Source: Trinickia dabaoshanensis
Lineage (GTDB): Bacteria; Pseudomonadota; Gammaproteobacteria; Burkholderiales; Burkholderiaceae
DNA length: 45,728 nt
Direction of reading: 5' to 3'
Assembly: GCF_002879885.1 (NCBI RefSeq)
Contig: NZ_PNYA01000044.1
Span: 1 to 45,728 of the forward strand
A program made the translations under genes and the position numbers. Below, one piece after another: positions 16,487 through 25,198 of the stretch (its first letter is position 1; each line of letters begins with the position of its first letter). Under the pieces are notes generated by a model that saw nothing but the letters and a program-made list of their open reading frames with translations, did no database searches and was not told the origin of the DNA.

Positions 16487-17314
16487 TCAGTAGCGGGCGT
16501 CGGCGGGCTTGCCGCCCTTCGGCCAATCGTTGACCTTGGGCGGATAGTCGGGACGCGGCTGCTGCGTCACGTAGGCCGCGACATCGACCGCTTCCTGATC
16601 CGTCAGCGTCCCGCCCTGGCCGAGCGGCATGTTGTTCTTGATGAACGCAGCTGCCGGGCTAAGCCGCGCCATGCTGGCGCCGATGTTGTACGACGCCTCG
16701 CCCCACAGCGGCGGAATCGAGAACGTGCCGCCGGAGCGCATGCCCTCGCCGTTCGCGCCGTGACACGATGCGCACCGCTGTGTATAGATGGCTTGACCAT
16801 GCGCCCGATCGGGCGTCATCTTCGCGATGTTCGCGATCTTGCCCATGCCGCGGCCGGGCACGAAATCGCCGCCCGTCACGCCGCGCGAGAGAAACGCCAT
16901 ATAGGCGAGCAGACCGTTCATCTCGGGCGAATCGAAGGCGAGCGGCGTGCCGTTCTCGGAACGCACGAAGCAATTGTTGATCCGCTGCGACAGCGATTCG
17001 ACGGTCGCGCTGCGCCCGCTGTACGACGGCATCACCCCCGTGATGCCGCCCCACGGCGACGCCTTCGCCTGCATCCCGCCGCCGATATGGCAACTCGCGC
17101 ACGAGATGGCATTGCCCGACACATGGCCCGGCGCGTAGTGCGGCGTGTCGAACGTGATGTTGCGCCCGAGCACGATCGCATCGGTATCCGGCCCCGGCGG
17201 CAGCGCGGCGATGCGCGCATCGAGATCGTCGGCCCCGTAGGCCGCGCCGGCGGCCGCTGCCGACAGCATGGCGGCCAGCGCAAGCATCGACGCATGTTTT
17301 CGTTTTAGTTGCAT
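16487..17314 (-). CDS. Dihaem cytochrome c, TsdA-like (thiosulfate dehydrogenase family)
   Basis: A 275-residue periplasmic protein with a Sec signal (cleavage near residue 28) and two c-type haem sites, C72-A-S-C75-H76 and C181-A-S-C184-H185. Between them is RINNCFVRSENG, with Cys115 in the place where TsdA and SoxA-type enzymes have the Cys ligand of the catalytic haem, and SPEMNGLLAYMAFLSRG, a family block. TsdA oxidises thiosulfate to tetrathionate or catalyses the reverse. The ATG at 17314 follows GAGGAG; a longer upstream reading is unlikely. Its presence in a run of sulfur-amino-acid genes is notable: it may oxidise a sulfur compound made or released there. Substrate is inferred only. 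Confidence 0.88.
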   Translation of the reverse strand: MQLKRKHASMLALAAMLSAAAAGAAYGADDLDARIAALPPGPDTDAIVLGRNITFDTPHYAPGHVSGNAISCASCHIGGGMQAKASPWGGITGVMPSYSGRSATVESLSQRINNCFVRSENGTPLAFDSPEMNGLLAYMAFLSRGVTGGDFVPGRGMGKIANIAKMTPDRAHGQAIYTQRCASCHGANGEGMRSGGTFSIPPLWGEASYNIGASMARLSPAAAFIKNNMPLGQGGTLTDQEAVDVAAYVTQQPRPDYPPKVNDWPKGGKPADARY

Positions 17315-17342
17315 GGCGAATCTCCTCGCGTGAATCTCTGTG

Positions 17343-18509
17343 TCACGGACGCGCATCGAGCGGCACGAAGGCCTGATTGTCGGGGCCGACGTAGTTCGCG
17401 CTCGGGCGGATGATCTTATTGTCGATGCGTTGCTCGATCACGTGCGCGCTCCAACCCGACGTGCGCGCGATCGCGAAAATAGGCGTGAACATCGCCGTGG
17501 GCACGCCCATCTGGTGATAAGCGATGGCCGAGAACCAATCCATGTTCGGGAACATCTTCTTCGAGTCGCGCATCACGTGCATGATGCGCTCCGCGATATC
17601 GAACATCTTGCGGTTTCCGGCGAGGTTCGATAGGCGCTCGGCGACCGAGCGAATCACCTGGTGGCGAGGATCGGCCACGGTGTACACGGGGTGGCCGAAG
17701 CCGATGATGACTTCCTTCTTCTCGATGCGGCGGCGGATGTCCTCTTCGGCTTCGTCGGGCGTCTCGTAGCGTTTCTGGATCTCGAACGCCACTTCGTTCG
17801 CGCAGCCGTGCTTCGGTCCGCGCAGCGCGCCGATCGCACCCGTGATCGCCGAATAGAAATCGGAACCGGTGCTCGCGATCACGCGTGCCGTGAACGTCGA
17901 TGCGTTGAATTCATGCTCGGCATACAGGTTGAACGACGTATGCAGCGCGCGCACCCAAGCCTCCGGCGCCGGACGGCCGTGCAACAGATGCAGGAAGTGG
18001 CCGCTGATCGAGTCGTCGTCGGTTTCGACTTCGATGCGCCGGCCGTTCTGGCTGTAGTGATACCAATACAGCATCATCGAGCCGAGCGACGCCATCAGAC
18101 GATCGGCGATATCGCGCGTACCCGAGATGCCGTGATCGTCCTTCTCCGGAAGGACGGTGCCGAGCACCGAGACGCCCGTGCGCAATACGTCGAGCGGGTG
18201 TGCGGCGGCCGGCGTCGCCTCGAGTGCCTCCTTCACGGCTGCGGGCAAGCCGCGCAGCGATTTGAGCTTGGCCTTGTACGCCACGAGTTCCACTTGATTC
18301 GGCAACTTGCCATGCACGAGCAAGTGCGCAATCTCCTCGAATTGGCACACGTCCGCAACATCGAGAATGTCGTAGCCGCGATAGTGCAAGTCGTTGCCCG
18401 CGCGGCCCACCGTGCACAGGCGCGAATCGCCGACCACTACGCCCGACAGCGCAACGGACTTCTTGGGCTTGAAGCCAACGGGCTCCGATGCAATCGCACG
18501 CTCATCCAT
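17343..18509 (-). CDS. prpC: 2-methylcitrate synthase / citrate synthase
   Basis: A 388-residue citrate-synthase-fold enzyme that resembles Burkholderia PrpC nearly throughout. Conserved blocks are [37 protein letters not shown] (active-site His), IGFGHPVYT (second active-site His) and the SANYVGP tail. PrpC condenses propionyl-CoA with oxaloacetate. Here it stands without prpB, acnD or prpF, and next to an acyl-CoA ligase, so it looks like a recruited paralog that could condense a ligase-made acyl-CoA. A Cys replaces a Gly after PKHG relative to the PrpC sequences I remember. A housekeeping role cannot be excluded. Confidence 0.88.
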   Translation of the reverse strand: MDERAIASEPVGFKPKKSVALSGVVVGDSRLCTVGRAGNDLHYRGYDILDVADVCQFEEIAHLLVHGKLPNQVELVAYKAKLKSLRGLPAAVKEALEATPAAAHPLDVLRTGVSVLGTVLPEKDDHGISGTRDIADRLMASLGSMMLYWYHYSQNGRRIEVETDDDSISGHFLHLLHGRPAPEAWVRALHTSFNLYAEHEFNASTFTARVIASTGSDFYSAITGAIGALRGPKHGCANEVAFEIQKRYETPDEAEEDIRRRIEKKEVIIGFGHPVYTVADPRHQVIRSVAERLSNLAGNRKMFDIAERIMHVMRDSKKMFPNMDWFSAIAYHQMGVPTAMFTPIFAIARTSGWSAHVIEQRIDNKIIRPSANYVGPDNQAFVPLDARP

Positions 18510-18545
18510 CGTGGGTTCTCCTTGTGTGTTTTGATGCTGGCTTGA

Positions 18546-20225
18546 TTACTGAGGGGAAACGGAAGGCTCGGCTACGTCTTCGCGCGGCCGGGCCGTGAGC
18601 CGCGCGCGCAGTTCGTGTTTTTGGATCTTGCCTGTCGATGTCTTGGGCAGCGGCTCGAAGCGAATCGCCTTCGGCATCTTGAAGCCGGCCAGCCGCGTAC
18701 GGCAGTGCGCAATCAATTCGTCGGCGCTCACTCGCATGCCGGAACGCGTCTCGACGAATGCGCACGGTACCTCGCCCCACTTCTCGTCGGCCATCGCGAC
18801 GACAGCCACCGCGCTCACCGCCGGGTGCTGATAAAGCGCGTTTTCGATGTCGATGCTGGAGATGTTTTCGCCGCCCGAAATGATGATGTCCTTGCTACGG
18901 TCCTTGATCTGCACGTAGCCGTCGGGCCATTGCACGGCCAAATCCCCGGTATGAAACCAGCCGTGGGCGAACGCTTTGTCGGTCGCCTCCCCGTTCGAGA
19001 GATAGCCCTTCATGCACAGGTTGCCGCGAAACATCAGTTCGCCGATCGTCGTGCCGTCGGCCGGCACGGGCTCGAGCGTCTCGGGATGCCGGACCGAGAG
19101 CCCCAGTTGCAATTGATAAGCCACGCCCTGCCGCGCGCGCTTGGCGGCGCGCTCCGCGGGATCGAGCGCGTCCCATTCGTCGCGCGGCACGCAGATGGCC
19201 GCGGGGCCGTAGGTCTCCGTGAGACCGTAGCCATGCGAGGGCACGATGCCTAGAGTCTCGAGCCGCTTGAACAAGGTCGGAGACGGTGCCGCGCCGGCCA
19301 GCAATGCATGCACGGAACGCGCGCCGCGCGCATGCCACTCGCCGAGCCGCGTGTCGATCTCGTCGGCGAGCAGCGTCTGCACGATCGGGGCGCCGCAATA
19401 GTGCGTGACACGTTCCGTGCACATGAGGTCGACGACGAGCGCGGCGTCGACGCGCCGCAGGCACACGTTCACCCCGGCGCGCGCGGCCAGCGCCCACGCG
19501 CAACTCCAGCCGTTGCAATGAAACAGCGGCAGGGTCCACAGATACACCGGGTGCATCGGCATATCCCAGTCGAGCACGATGCTCAGCGCACTGAGGGCCG
19601 CGCCGCGATGATGCAAAACGACGCCCTTCGGCTTGCCGGTCGTGCCCGACGTGTAGTTCAGCGCGATCGCGTCCCACTCGTCGAGCGGACGCAACCACGC
19701 AAAGTGCGGATCGCCGCCGGCGAGGAAGTCTTCGTAATTGGTCCAGCCGCGCATCCGATCGAGCGAGAAGGCGCCCGGCGCGACGGGATCGGTATCGACG
19801 ATCACGCGCAAATGCGGACAGGCCGCTTCGAGTTCGAGCGCGCATGCCGCGAACTCGGCATCGACAAGCAGCACTTTCGCCGCGCAATGCTCGAGCATAT
19901 AGACGAGCGATGCCGGATCGAGCCGGTAGTTCAACGCCGCCAATACCGCACCGGCCATCGGCACGCCGAAATGCGCTTCGACCATCGCCGGCGTGTTCGG
20001 CATCAACACGGCCACCACGTCGCCGCGTTCGATCCCAACCCGCATGAGCGCACTGGCGAGGCGCCGCGTGCGAGCGTAGGTGTCCCGCCAGTTGCGGCGC
20101 ACGGGACCGTGCACGACGGCCAGCCTGTCGCCGTGCACCTGCGCCGCGCGCGCGATGTAATCGAGCGGCGTCAATGCGGCGAAATTGGCGTCACGGCGCG
20201 GCAAGTCGGCCTGGCGGTCGCTCAT
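18546..20225 (-). CDS. AMP-forming acyl-CoA synthetase (DmdB-like)
   Basis: A 559-residue ANL-family ligase that adenylates a carboxylic acid and transfers it to CoA. The P-loop is NYTSGTTGKPKG, the A5 motif is GYGLTETYGP, the hinge is in DRSKDIIISGGENIS, and the catalytic Lys is in TSTGKIQ near the C-terminus. The segment PLFHCNGWSCAWALAARAGVNV and HYCGAPIVQTLL are typical of the group that includes 3-methylmercaptopropionate-CoA ligase. The ATG at 20225 follows GGAGAA. The 2-methylcitrate synthase gene lies 36 bp downstream. The acyl substrate is unknown; a thia-acid is an attractive but unproven possibility in this context. Confidence 0.9.
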   Translation of the reverse strand: MSDRQADLPRRDANFAALTPLDYIARAAQVHGDRLAVVHGPVRRNWRDTYARTRRLASALMRVGIERGDVVAVLMPNTPAMVEAHFGVPMAGAVLAALNYRLDPASLVYMLEHCAAKVLLVDAEFAACALELEAACPHLRVIVDTDPVAPGAFSLDRMRGWTNYEDFLAGGDPHFAWLRPLDEWDAIALNYTSGTTGKPKGVVLHHRGAALSALSIVLDWDMPMHPVYLWTLPLFHCNGWSCAWALAARAGVNVCLRRVDAALVVDLMCTERVTHYCGAPIVQTLLADEIDTRLGEWHARGARSVHALLAGAAPSPTLFKRLETLGIVPSHGYGLTETYGPAAICVPRDEWDALDPAERAAKRARQGVAYQLQLGLSVRHPETLEPVPADGTTIGELMFRGNLCMKGYLSNGEATDKAFAHGWFHTGDLAVQWPDGYVQIKDRSKDIIISGGENISSIDIENALYQHPAVSAVAVVAMADEKWGEVPCAFVETRSGMRVSADELIAHCRTRLAGFKMPKAIRFEPLPKTSTGKIQKHELRARLTARPREDVAEPSVSPQ

Positions 20226-20265
20226 GAGGCTTCTCCGTGGATCGAACACAACGAAGCGGGTGGAT

Positions 20266-20290
20266 GGCGGCCCTCGCAGCGAGGGCCGCC
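20266..20290 (-). other. Perfect 10-bp hairpin between cupin and ligase genes
   Basis: GGCGGCCCTC and GAGGGCCGCC are perfect inverted repeats around the loop GCAGC. The hairpin follows the cupin stop by 7 bp on the minus strand and lies 40 bp before the ligase start. There is no T-run, so it is more likely a processing or partial-termination structure than a strong terminator. It marks a possible internal boundary between the thiaglutamate genes and the downstream metabolic genes. Confidence 0.65.
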
Positions 20291-20297
20291 GGTTAGG

Positions 20298-20627
20298 TCA
20301 GTCGACGATGAACAGCTTCGCGCCCGTTTCCGTGCGCGAGCGATGCGGCTCGGCGTTGTCGGCGACCTGATAGCTCTGGCCGGCCTTCAGCGTGAAGCGG
20401 CGGCCGTCGTCGAGCTCCGTATCGAGCTCGCCTTCGAGCACATAGAGGATGTGTCCTTTCGAGCACCAGTGATCGGCAACGTAGCCGGGCGTGTACTCGA
20501 CTTCGCGCACGCGCACGTCGCCAAACTGACGCGTACGCCAGTAGGCCATACCCGTTTCGCCCTTGTGTTCCGTGCGCTCGACGGCCGACCAATCGGTCAC
20601 GCCGAACGGGATCTCGTTCATTTTCAT
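20298..20627 (-). CDS. Cupin-fold protein (DHCW-motif type)
   Basis: A 109-residue single-domain cupin with the segment DHWCSKGHILYVLEGELDTEL (about 52-72): a DHWC signature and then the cupin motif 1-like G-H-x5-E-G. The second motif is near AEPHRSRTE. It is of the small 'DHCW motif cupin' group; family function is not established to my knowledge. The ATG overlaps the LanB stop by 4 bp (ATGA), giving direct translational coupling, so it is the best candidate for an added step in the thia-amino-acid pathway. It lacks a signal peptide. Confidence 0.88.
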   Translation of the reverse strand: MKMNEIPFGVTDWSAVERTEHKGETGMAYWRTRQFGDVRVREVEYTPGYVADHWCSKGHILYVLEGELDTELDDGRRFTLKAGQSYQVADNAEPHRSRTETGAKLFIVD

Positions 20628-23125
20628 GGCAACGCTTCTTCGTGTTGTTGGGGGGAATGCGATTGTGCACCTTCGTCATCGCCCATGCCGGCGATCGACG
20701 TGCGGAACTCCGCGCAAAACGCGCCGCGCTCGTCGGCGAGCCACACTTGATGCGGCGCCGGCAGCATCTCCGAGATACCGAGCGTTTGCGCGCGCGCCGA
20801 CACCGAGGTCAGGGCATCGAGCGACAGCGGACAATCGAAGTCGACGAAAACGGGCTTGGGCTCGGTGTCGGCCTTGACGAAGATATGGCGCGGCAAGCCC
20901 AGCGCATCGGCCCAACGCCGCCATGCGAGGAAGGCCGGCATGCTCTCGCCGACGCGCTCGGCGATCGGCAGCGCGCTCGCTTGCAGCGTCCACGTGCGCC
21001 GCTTGAGTATCGTATGGCCCAGGCGGATACGCTCGGCGATGCCCGCCCCGAGCACGTCCGCGGCCAACGCGAAAGCGGCCCGATGGAAGTCGCCGGGCAA
21101 TACGGTAAGCAGGTGTTCGACGAGACCGCTCGCGCGATCCTCGACGAACAGCGTGCCTTCCCGTTCGATCAGCCTCAGCCGCGCAGCGGGCACGCGCCGC
21201 TCACCGGGTACGCGCGCACTCGCGCCGGGCATCTCGACTTGCCACAGCTCGGGCACGTCGAGCCAGTCGATATGCGAACGCTGATAGGTACTGTCGGAAT
21301 CCGCCGCGACCATGCGCGAATTGCCGAGCGTGTCGCTCACCTCGTCACGCACGCTGTCTTGGTATGGACAGAACGGCTGCGCCACGGGCTGCGATACGGT
21401 ATGCACGGTCGGATGCACTTCGCCGATCACGAGGTCGAACCGGCCCTCGCGGATCGCATCGACACTGCCGGCTGCGATCAGGAAATCGGGAGAATGCACG
21501 CGCGTGCCGAGCGGCTGCGGACCGCTCGCCCGCAGGCCCGCTTGTTCGAACGCGGACACGAGCCGTACGAGATCGCTCGTATCGAGCGTAATCTCCCCAT
21601 CGATGGATTGCTTGTCCGCCACCACACTGCTCCACGCCGCGCGCAGCAGCGGGCGCAGCGTAGCGACCACTTCCTCGGCCACGCGATGACGCTGCAATTC
21701 GCGTGCGAACGAGAGCAAGTCGTGCCGTACCGCCACATCGCCTTCCGCGCGGATACGCACGTAGGCCGCGGACAATTGGGCGGCGATCGCGCCGGCCAGA
21801 CGATCGTAGAGCGCCATCAGCGGCACGAGTTCGGTATCGATCGCGCGCCTCAGCGCACCGCCGATACGCACGCGCACATTGCGTGCGCAGTCTTCATAAA
21901 ACGGAAAGCGGCCGACGTACATCTTGCCTTGCTCGCGACTGACGTCGATGCCGTTTTCGGCCAACAGCGTCTCGCAGTCGGCTAGCGCTGCGCGTCGTTC
22001 GTCGAGCCCGCCCGTTGCGAAGCGAAGCCGCTCGCGCTCCAGCGATTCGAACAATTCGCGCCAAAAACGCGTACGTGGATGCCCCGCGTCCAGATGCGCC
22101 AAGTAGGCGCGCAGCGCACCGAGGGGATCGGCAAGACCCGCCGCGATCCGCACGCCGCGCGAGGCGATGCCCTTCGCAAGCACGCTGTCGATGGCCGCAT
22201 CGACGCTTTGCTCGGTCAAGCCCCGCGCGACGCAACGCTCGCGCAGCACGTCGCGCTTGATGCCGTGAGCCCGGGCGGCTTCGAGTTCTTCAAGCACCGC
22301 ACGCAGTGCGCCATCGACGGCGATGCGCCGGTTGCCCGGCGCGTGCAACGCACCCTCGATCAATGCGCAGGCCGGTGAAAGCGAGGTCGGCAGCGTAGCG
22401 GCGAGCACGGGATCTTCCGACATCGCCATCGCCACGCGTGAGATGACCCAATGTTCGAAGTACGTGCGCCGCTCGCCGATCCAACCGCCTTCGCCAAAAT
22501 CCACCTCGAACGAGGCAGCCTCGCCGCCCGCGGCGTCCGCCGGGGCGAATTCGCCCCAGGCAATCGGCCCGAAAAAGCTCGTCGTATCGTTCTTCGCGCA
22601 TAGCCGCTGCACGTAGCTCCATGCCAAGCGCAAACGCTGCCGCATACGGTTGTCGACGCGCTCCGGCGAGCATTCGGCCAACGTGTCGACGCGTTCGAGC
22701 GCGCTCGGATTGGACAAGAACACCGCCTCGCGCAGCAACGGATCGCGCAGCGTCTCGAACAACGCGCCGCGCGCCCGCGTGGCTGCCGCGGCAAAGCTCG
22801 CTTCGAGCGCGGTGTTCAGTTGCGTAAGCTCGGCGCGTTCGGCATAAAGCGGCTCGAGTTCGGCAGCCGCCAACGCCGTTTGATCGGCCGGCCAGTCCTT
22901 GGCCGTCAATGGCATGCCCTCGGTCAGCTTGCGCACGACCTTCAGCGCCACGGGCGAGCCGGCCTTGAGCAAACCCTCGCGGATACGCGCGATGCGCGCC
23001 TCGATCGACTCGGTCAACGCGTGCAGGCGCGCGACCTGCGCTTCATCGAGCCGCACGGCGAAACGCTCGAGCCAGCTAATCGGAAAACCGGCCGAGCGCA
23101 TCCAGAAGAACGACGAGAGCGACAT
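20624..23125 (-). CDS. tglB: Small LanB / peptide aminoacyl-tRNA ligase (TglB-like)
   Basis: An 833-residue protein of the lantibiotic dehydratase N-domain family. The N-terminus FFWMRSAGFPISWLERF and the segment K178-N-D-T-T-S-F-F-G186 are typical. It ends at the end of the glutamylation-type domain; there is no SpaB_C elimination domain and no LanC nearby. This is the layout of PEARLs, which use aminoacyl-tRNA and ATP to add an amino acid to a peptide C-terminus. In P. syringae TglB adds Cys to TglA. The ATG at 23125 is 2 bp after the tglI stop; a longer reading to 23158 would enter tglI. It overlaps the cupin gene by 4 bp. Function is inferred from family and context. Confidence 0.87.
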   Translation of the reverse strand: MSLSSFFWMRSAGFPISWLERFAVRLDEAQVARLHALTESIEARIARIREGLLKAGSPVALKVVRKLTEGMPLTAKDWPADQTALAAAELEPLYAERAELTQLNTALEASFAAAATRARGALFETLRDPLLREAVFLSNPSALERVDTLAECSPERVDNRMRQRLRLAWSYVQRLCAKNDTTSFFGPIAWGEFAPADAAGGEAASFEVDFGEGGWIGERRTYFEHWVISRVAMAMSEDPVLAATLPTSLSPACALIEGALHAPGNRRIAVDGALRAVLEELEAARAHGIKRDVLRERCVARGLTEQSVDAAIDSVLAKGIASRGVRIAAGLADPLGALRAYLAHLDAGHPRTRFWRELFESLERERLRFATGGLDERRAALADCETLLAENGIDVSREQGKMYVGRFPFYEDCARNVRVRIGGALRRAIDTELVPLMALYDRLAGAIAAQLSAAYVRIRAEGDVAVRHDLLSFARELQRHRVAEEVVATLRPLLRAAWSSVVADKQSIDGEITLDTSDLVRLVSAFEQAGLRASGPQPLGTRVHSPDFLIAAGSVDAIREGRFDLVIGEVHPTVHTVSQPVAQPFCPYQDSVRDEVSDTLGNSRMVAADSDSTYQRSHIDWLDVPELWQVEMPGASARVPGERRVPAARLRLIEREGTLFVEDRASGLVEHLLTVLPGDFHRAAFALAADVLGAGIAERIRLGHTILKRRTWTLQASALPIAERVGESMPAFLAWRRWADALGLPRHIFVKADTEPKPVFVDFDCPLSLDALTSVSARAQTLGISEMLPAPHQVWLADERGAFCAEFRTSIAGMGDDEGAQSHSPQQHEEALP

Positions 23126-23127
23126 GG

Positions 23128-24000
23128 TTATCCCCGCGAGACGTCGATGGCGCGACACTGACGCAGCAACTCGAATGCGCGCGCGTCGGCTGCGGTGACA
23201 GGCGCGAGCCCGCGCGCGAGCAGCCGCTCGCTTAGGGCGGCGCGATCGGCCGGCTGCTCGAGCGCGTCGTAGATCTGCGCCGCACGCTCGGGCAACATGC
23301 CGAAGCGGTGGGTGTGCTCATCGTCGACGTAATAGGCGACATACACGCCCGGCACGTCCGGCAGCGGCTCACGCCCGAGCGTGCCCTTCTCGCGCAGCCA
23401 TTTCGCGAGCTGCGTCGACGAGCGGTAAAGCTCGCAATAAGGCGACCGTGCCCACACGGCGCTCGCGTCGTCGAACTGAGCAGCCGCCGCGCTCGGGCCG
23501 CTTGCGGCTTGCTTGCGTGCCGATTCGTCCATCTCTCCCACGCGCCGCAGCATCGCGACGGCCGCCGCTTCGAGGCCCATCAAATCGGCCATGCCGGCCA
23601 CGCGCACCGCGTCTGTCTCGCGGCGCAGGAAGTCCAGTGCCTCGGCGCAATACGTGTAGACGAAGGGCCCGTAATCGCGCCATCCAACGGTATCCAGAAA
23701 CCGCGCGCCCAGTTCGCGTACGTCGTGGCCGTCGGCCATCAGCGCACGCAGCGTCAACGGCGCGCCGTTCTCGAGCGCGTTCAGAAACGAGTTGCGCATG
23801 CGGAAGCGATAGTTTTCGACGAACCACCGCGCACCCGACGCTTCGTGCGCGTATTCGCGCGCAACCGCGTTTTCCTCGTCCGTCAGGGAAAAACGCGCTT
23901 GCATGTCGTCGACTCGGCCCGCGAGCACGGCTTCGGCGAACGGCTGTTCGCACATGATGCGGCGCCACGTGAACCAGACTGTTTGTGCATTCATATTCAT
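23128..24000 (-). CDS. tglI: TglI-like partner of the DUF692 oxygenase
   Basis: A 290-residue soluble protein translated with a 4-bp overlap from the DUF692 gene. It resembles the MbnC/TglI-type companion proteins that bind substrate peptide and form a heterodimer with MbnB/TglH enzymes. Conserved-looking features are the FTWRRIMCEQPFAEAVLAGR N-terminus and a helical N-terminal half with NYRFRMRNSFLNALE. In the C-terminal half YVAYYVDDEHTHRFGML is a distinctive segment. I identify it by position and overall look more than by a sharp motif, so the family call is weaker than for the oxygenase. Expected role: hold the precursor C-terminus for beta-carbon excision. Confidence 0.75.
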   Translation of the reverse strand: MNMNAQTVWFTWRRIMCEQPFAEAVLAGRVDDMQARFSLTDEENAVAREYAHEASGARWFVENYRFRMRNSFLNALENGAPLTLRALMADGHDVRELGARFLDTVGWRDYGPFVYTYCAEALDFLRRETDAVRVAGMADLMGLEAAAVAMLRRVGEMDESARKQAASGPSAAAAQFDDASAVWARSPYCELYRSSTQLAKWLREKGTLGREPLPDVPGVYVAYYVDDEHTHRFGMLPERAAQIYDALEQPADRAALSERLLARGLAPVTAADARAFELLRQCRAIDVSRG

Positions 24001-24929
24001 GCTTGCTCCGCCATCGTCGACAGATCTTGCCGCGCGCCCTTATGGCGATTCCAGATTTCGCGTGCACGGGCGAGGTCGCCCGCGATCATTTCGTGATCGG
24101 ACTGCGCCGTCGATTGCCCCAGCACACGCGTGCCGTCGTGATGCGCCTGGCCTTGGAATTCGAGGATCACCGCGGCCGGCTCGGCGCGCGAGAGCACGTC
24201 TTCGAGCAGTTCCCAAACAGGCTCCGGCACCTTGCTGTCGTGCCAGTCGTGATAGCTGCCGCCATACCAACTGCCGCCCGCGAGGTGGATCGCGATCACG
24301 CGATCGAGCGGAATCGTGTCGAGGTAGTCGGCGCAAGAGAACCCGGCGAGGTTCACCGAATTCGTATAAATGTTGTGCAGATCGAGGTGCAAGAACGTGC
24401 CCGATCGTTCCACGAGCCGCGCCATGAATTCGGCTTCGCGCATCTGCGCGCCGGGCGTCGGCATGTAGTAGGCCGCGTTCTCGTGCGCGAGCGGCATGCC
24501 ATACGCATCTTGCACGGCTGCGGCGCGCGCGGCGCAGCGCTCGATCTCGGCATGCGAGAACTGGACTGGACTGCTCCAGATGTCGAGCCACGAGTTGTCG
24601 CCATAGAAGCAATGGTTGGCAACCCAGGGGCTTCCGAGCGCTTTGGCGAGCGGCACGTGGCGTCTTAGCGCGGCCGTCTCCGCAAGCGGCGCGAAGCCGA
24701 AATCGCAACCATAATTCGAGTGCGCGAGCAGCCGGCCGCGCCCGCGAATTTTCTCGAGTTGCTCGCGTGCGGCGGGACGCATCAGATACGGACCGTCGAG
24801 CGGACCCATCAGGTTGTCGAGCAGCACTTCGTACACGTCGACTTCCATATCCTCGAAAGGAAACCAGTCGAGGATCTCTGGGTTGTATTGCAGCCCGACG
24901 CCGATGGCGGACGGCTTCGCAAATTTCAT
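23997..24929 (-). CDS. tglH: DUF692 multinuclear iron oxygenase (TglH/MbnB-like)
   Basis: A 310-residue TIM-barrel protein of the DUF692 family. The metal-ligand pattern is present: His70 in LLAHSNYG, His106 in NHCFYGD, H149-E150-N151, D183 and N186 in HLDLHNIYTN, His215 in AIHLAGGS, D228 and H230 in HDWHDSKVPEPVW, and Glu257 in ILEFQG. MbnB and TglH use mixed-valent iron clusters and O2 on peptide Cys. TglHI removes the beta-carbon of a C-terminal Cys to leave a 2-mercaptoglycine. The ATG at 24929 follows GGAG. The gene directly follows the precursor gene. Confidence 0.92.
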   Translation of the reverse strand: MKFAKPSAIGVGLQYNPEILDWFPFEDMEVDVYEVLLDNLMGPLDGPYLMRPAAREQLEKIRGRGRLLAHSNYGCDFGFAPLAETAALRRHVPLAKALGSPWVANHCFYGDNSWLDIWSSPVQFSHAEIERCAARAAAVQDAYGMPLAHENAAYYMPTPGAQMREAEFMARLVERSGTFLHLDLHNIYTNSVNLAGFSCADYLDTIPLDRVIAIHLAGGSWYGGSYHDWHDSKVPEPVWELLEDVLSRAEPAAVILEFQGQAHHDGTRVLGQSTAQSDHEMIAGDLARAREIWNRHKGARQDLSTMAEQA

Positions 24930-24948
24930 GATTGCTCCGGAAAAGGAC

Positions 24949-25006
24949 CGCCCCCGGCCCGACGGGCCCGGCGCCGCGCGGCTAGGCGCGAGCCGGCGCG
25001 GGGGCG
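24949..25006 (-). terminator. Hairpin with short T-run between precursor and oxygenase (attenuator-like)
   Basis: CGGGGGCG (24999-25006) and CGCCCCCG (24949-24956) form an 8-bp GC stem that encloses further GC-rich complementarity, including CGGCCCGACGGGCCCG. On the minus strand it is followed by GTCCTTTTCC. It starts 11 bp after the precursor stop. Partial termination here would raise precursor RNA relative to enzyme RNA, an arrangement common in peptide natural-product operons. Confidence 0.55.
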
Positions 25007-25016
25007 TGCATGTGCA

Positions 25017-25181
25017 TCACGCGAAGACCTTGCTTTCGATGACTTCGATGTCGTCCAGCGAGAAATCCTCGAAGTCCTGCAGCGCCTCGGCCGGCTTGGC
25101 TTCGTCGTTTTGCTGTGCGGCGTTTGCTTGCGCGCCGGCGTCGAGCTGGCTCGACTCTTGGGAGACGGTCGTGTCGTTCAT
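25017..25181 (-). CDS. tglA: Scaffold precursor peptide (TglA-like, pearlin precursor)
   Basis: A 54-residue acidic peptide. The N-terminal half is Ser/Gln/Ala-rich (SQLDAGAQANAAQQ) and the C-terminal half is LQDFEDFSLDDIEVIESKVF followed by Ala. It has no Cys at all, which fits a scaffold to which Cys is added enzymatically and from which the product is clipped. A perfect AGGAGG (25187-25192) precedes the ATG at 25181. The gene lies between the M50 protease gene (18 bp upstream) and the DUF692 gene, as expected for a tgl operon. It is too short for automatic callers and overlaps a longer spurious frame. No other start is better. Confidence 0.85.
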   Translation of the reverse strand: MNDTTVSQESSQLDAGAQANAAQQNDEAKPAEALQDFEDFSLDDIEVIESKVFA

Positions 25182-25198
25182 GAAATCCTCCTGGGCAG

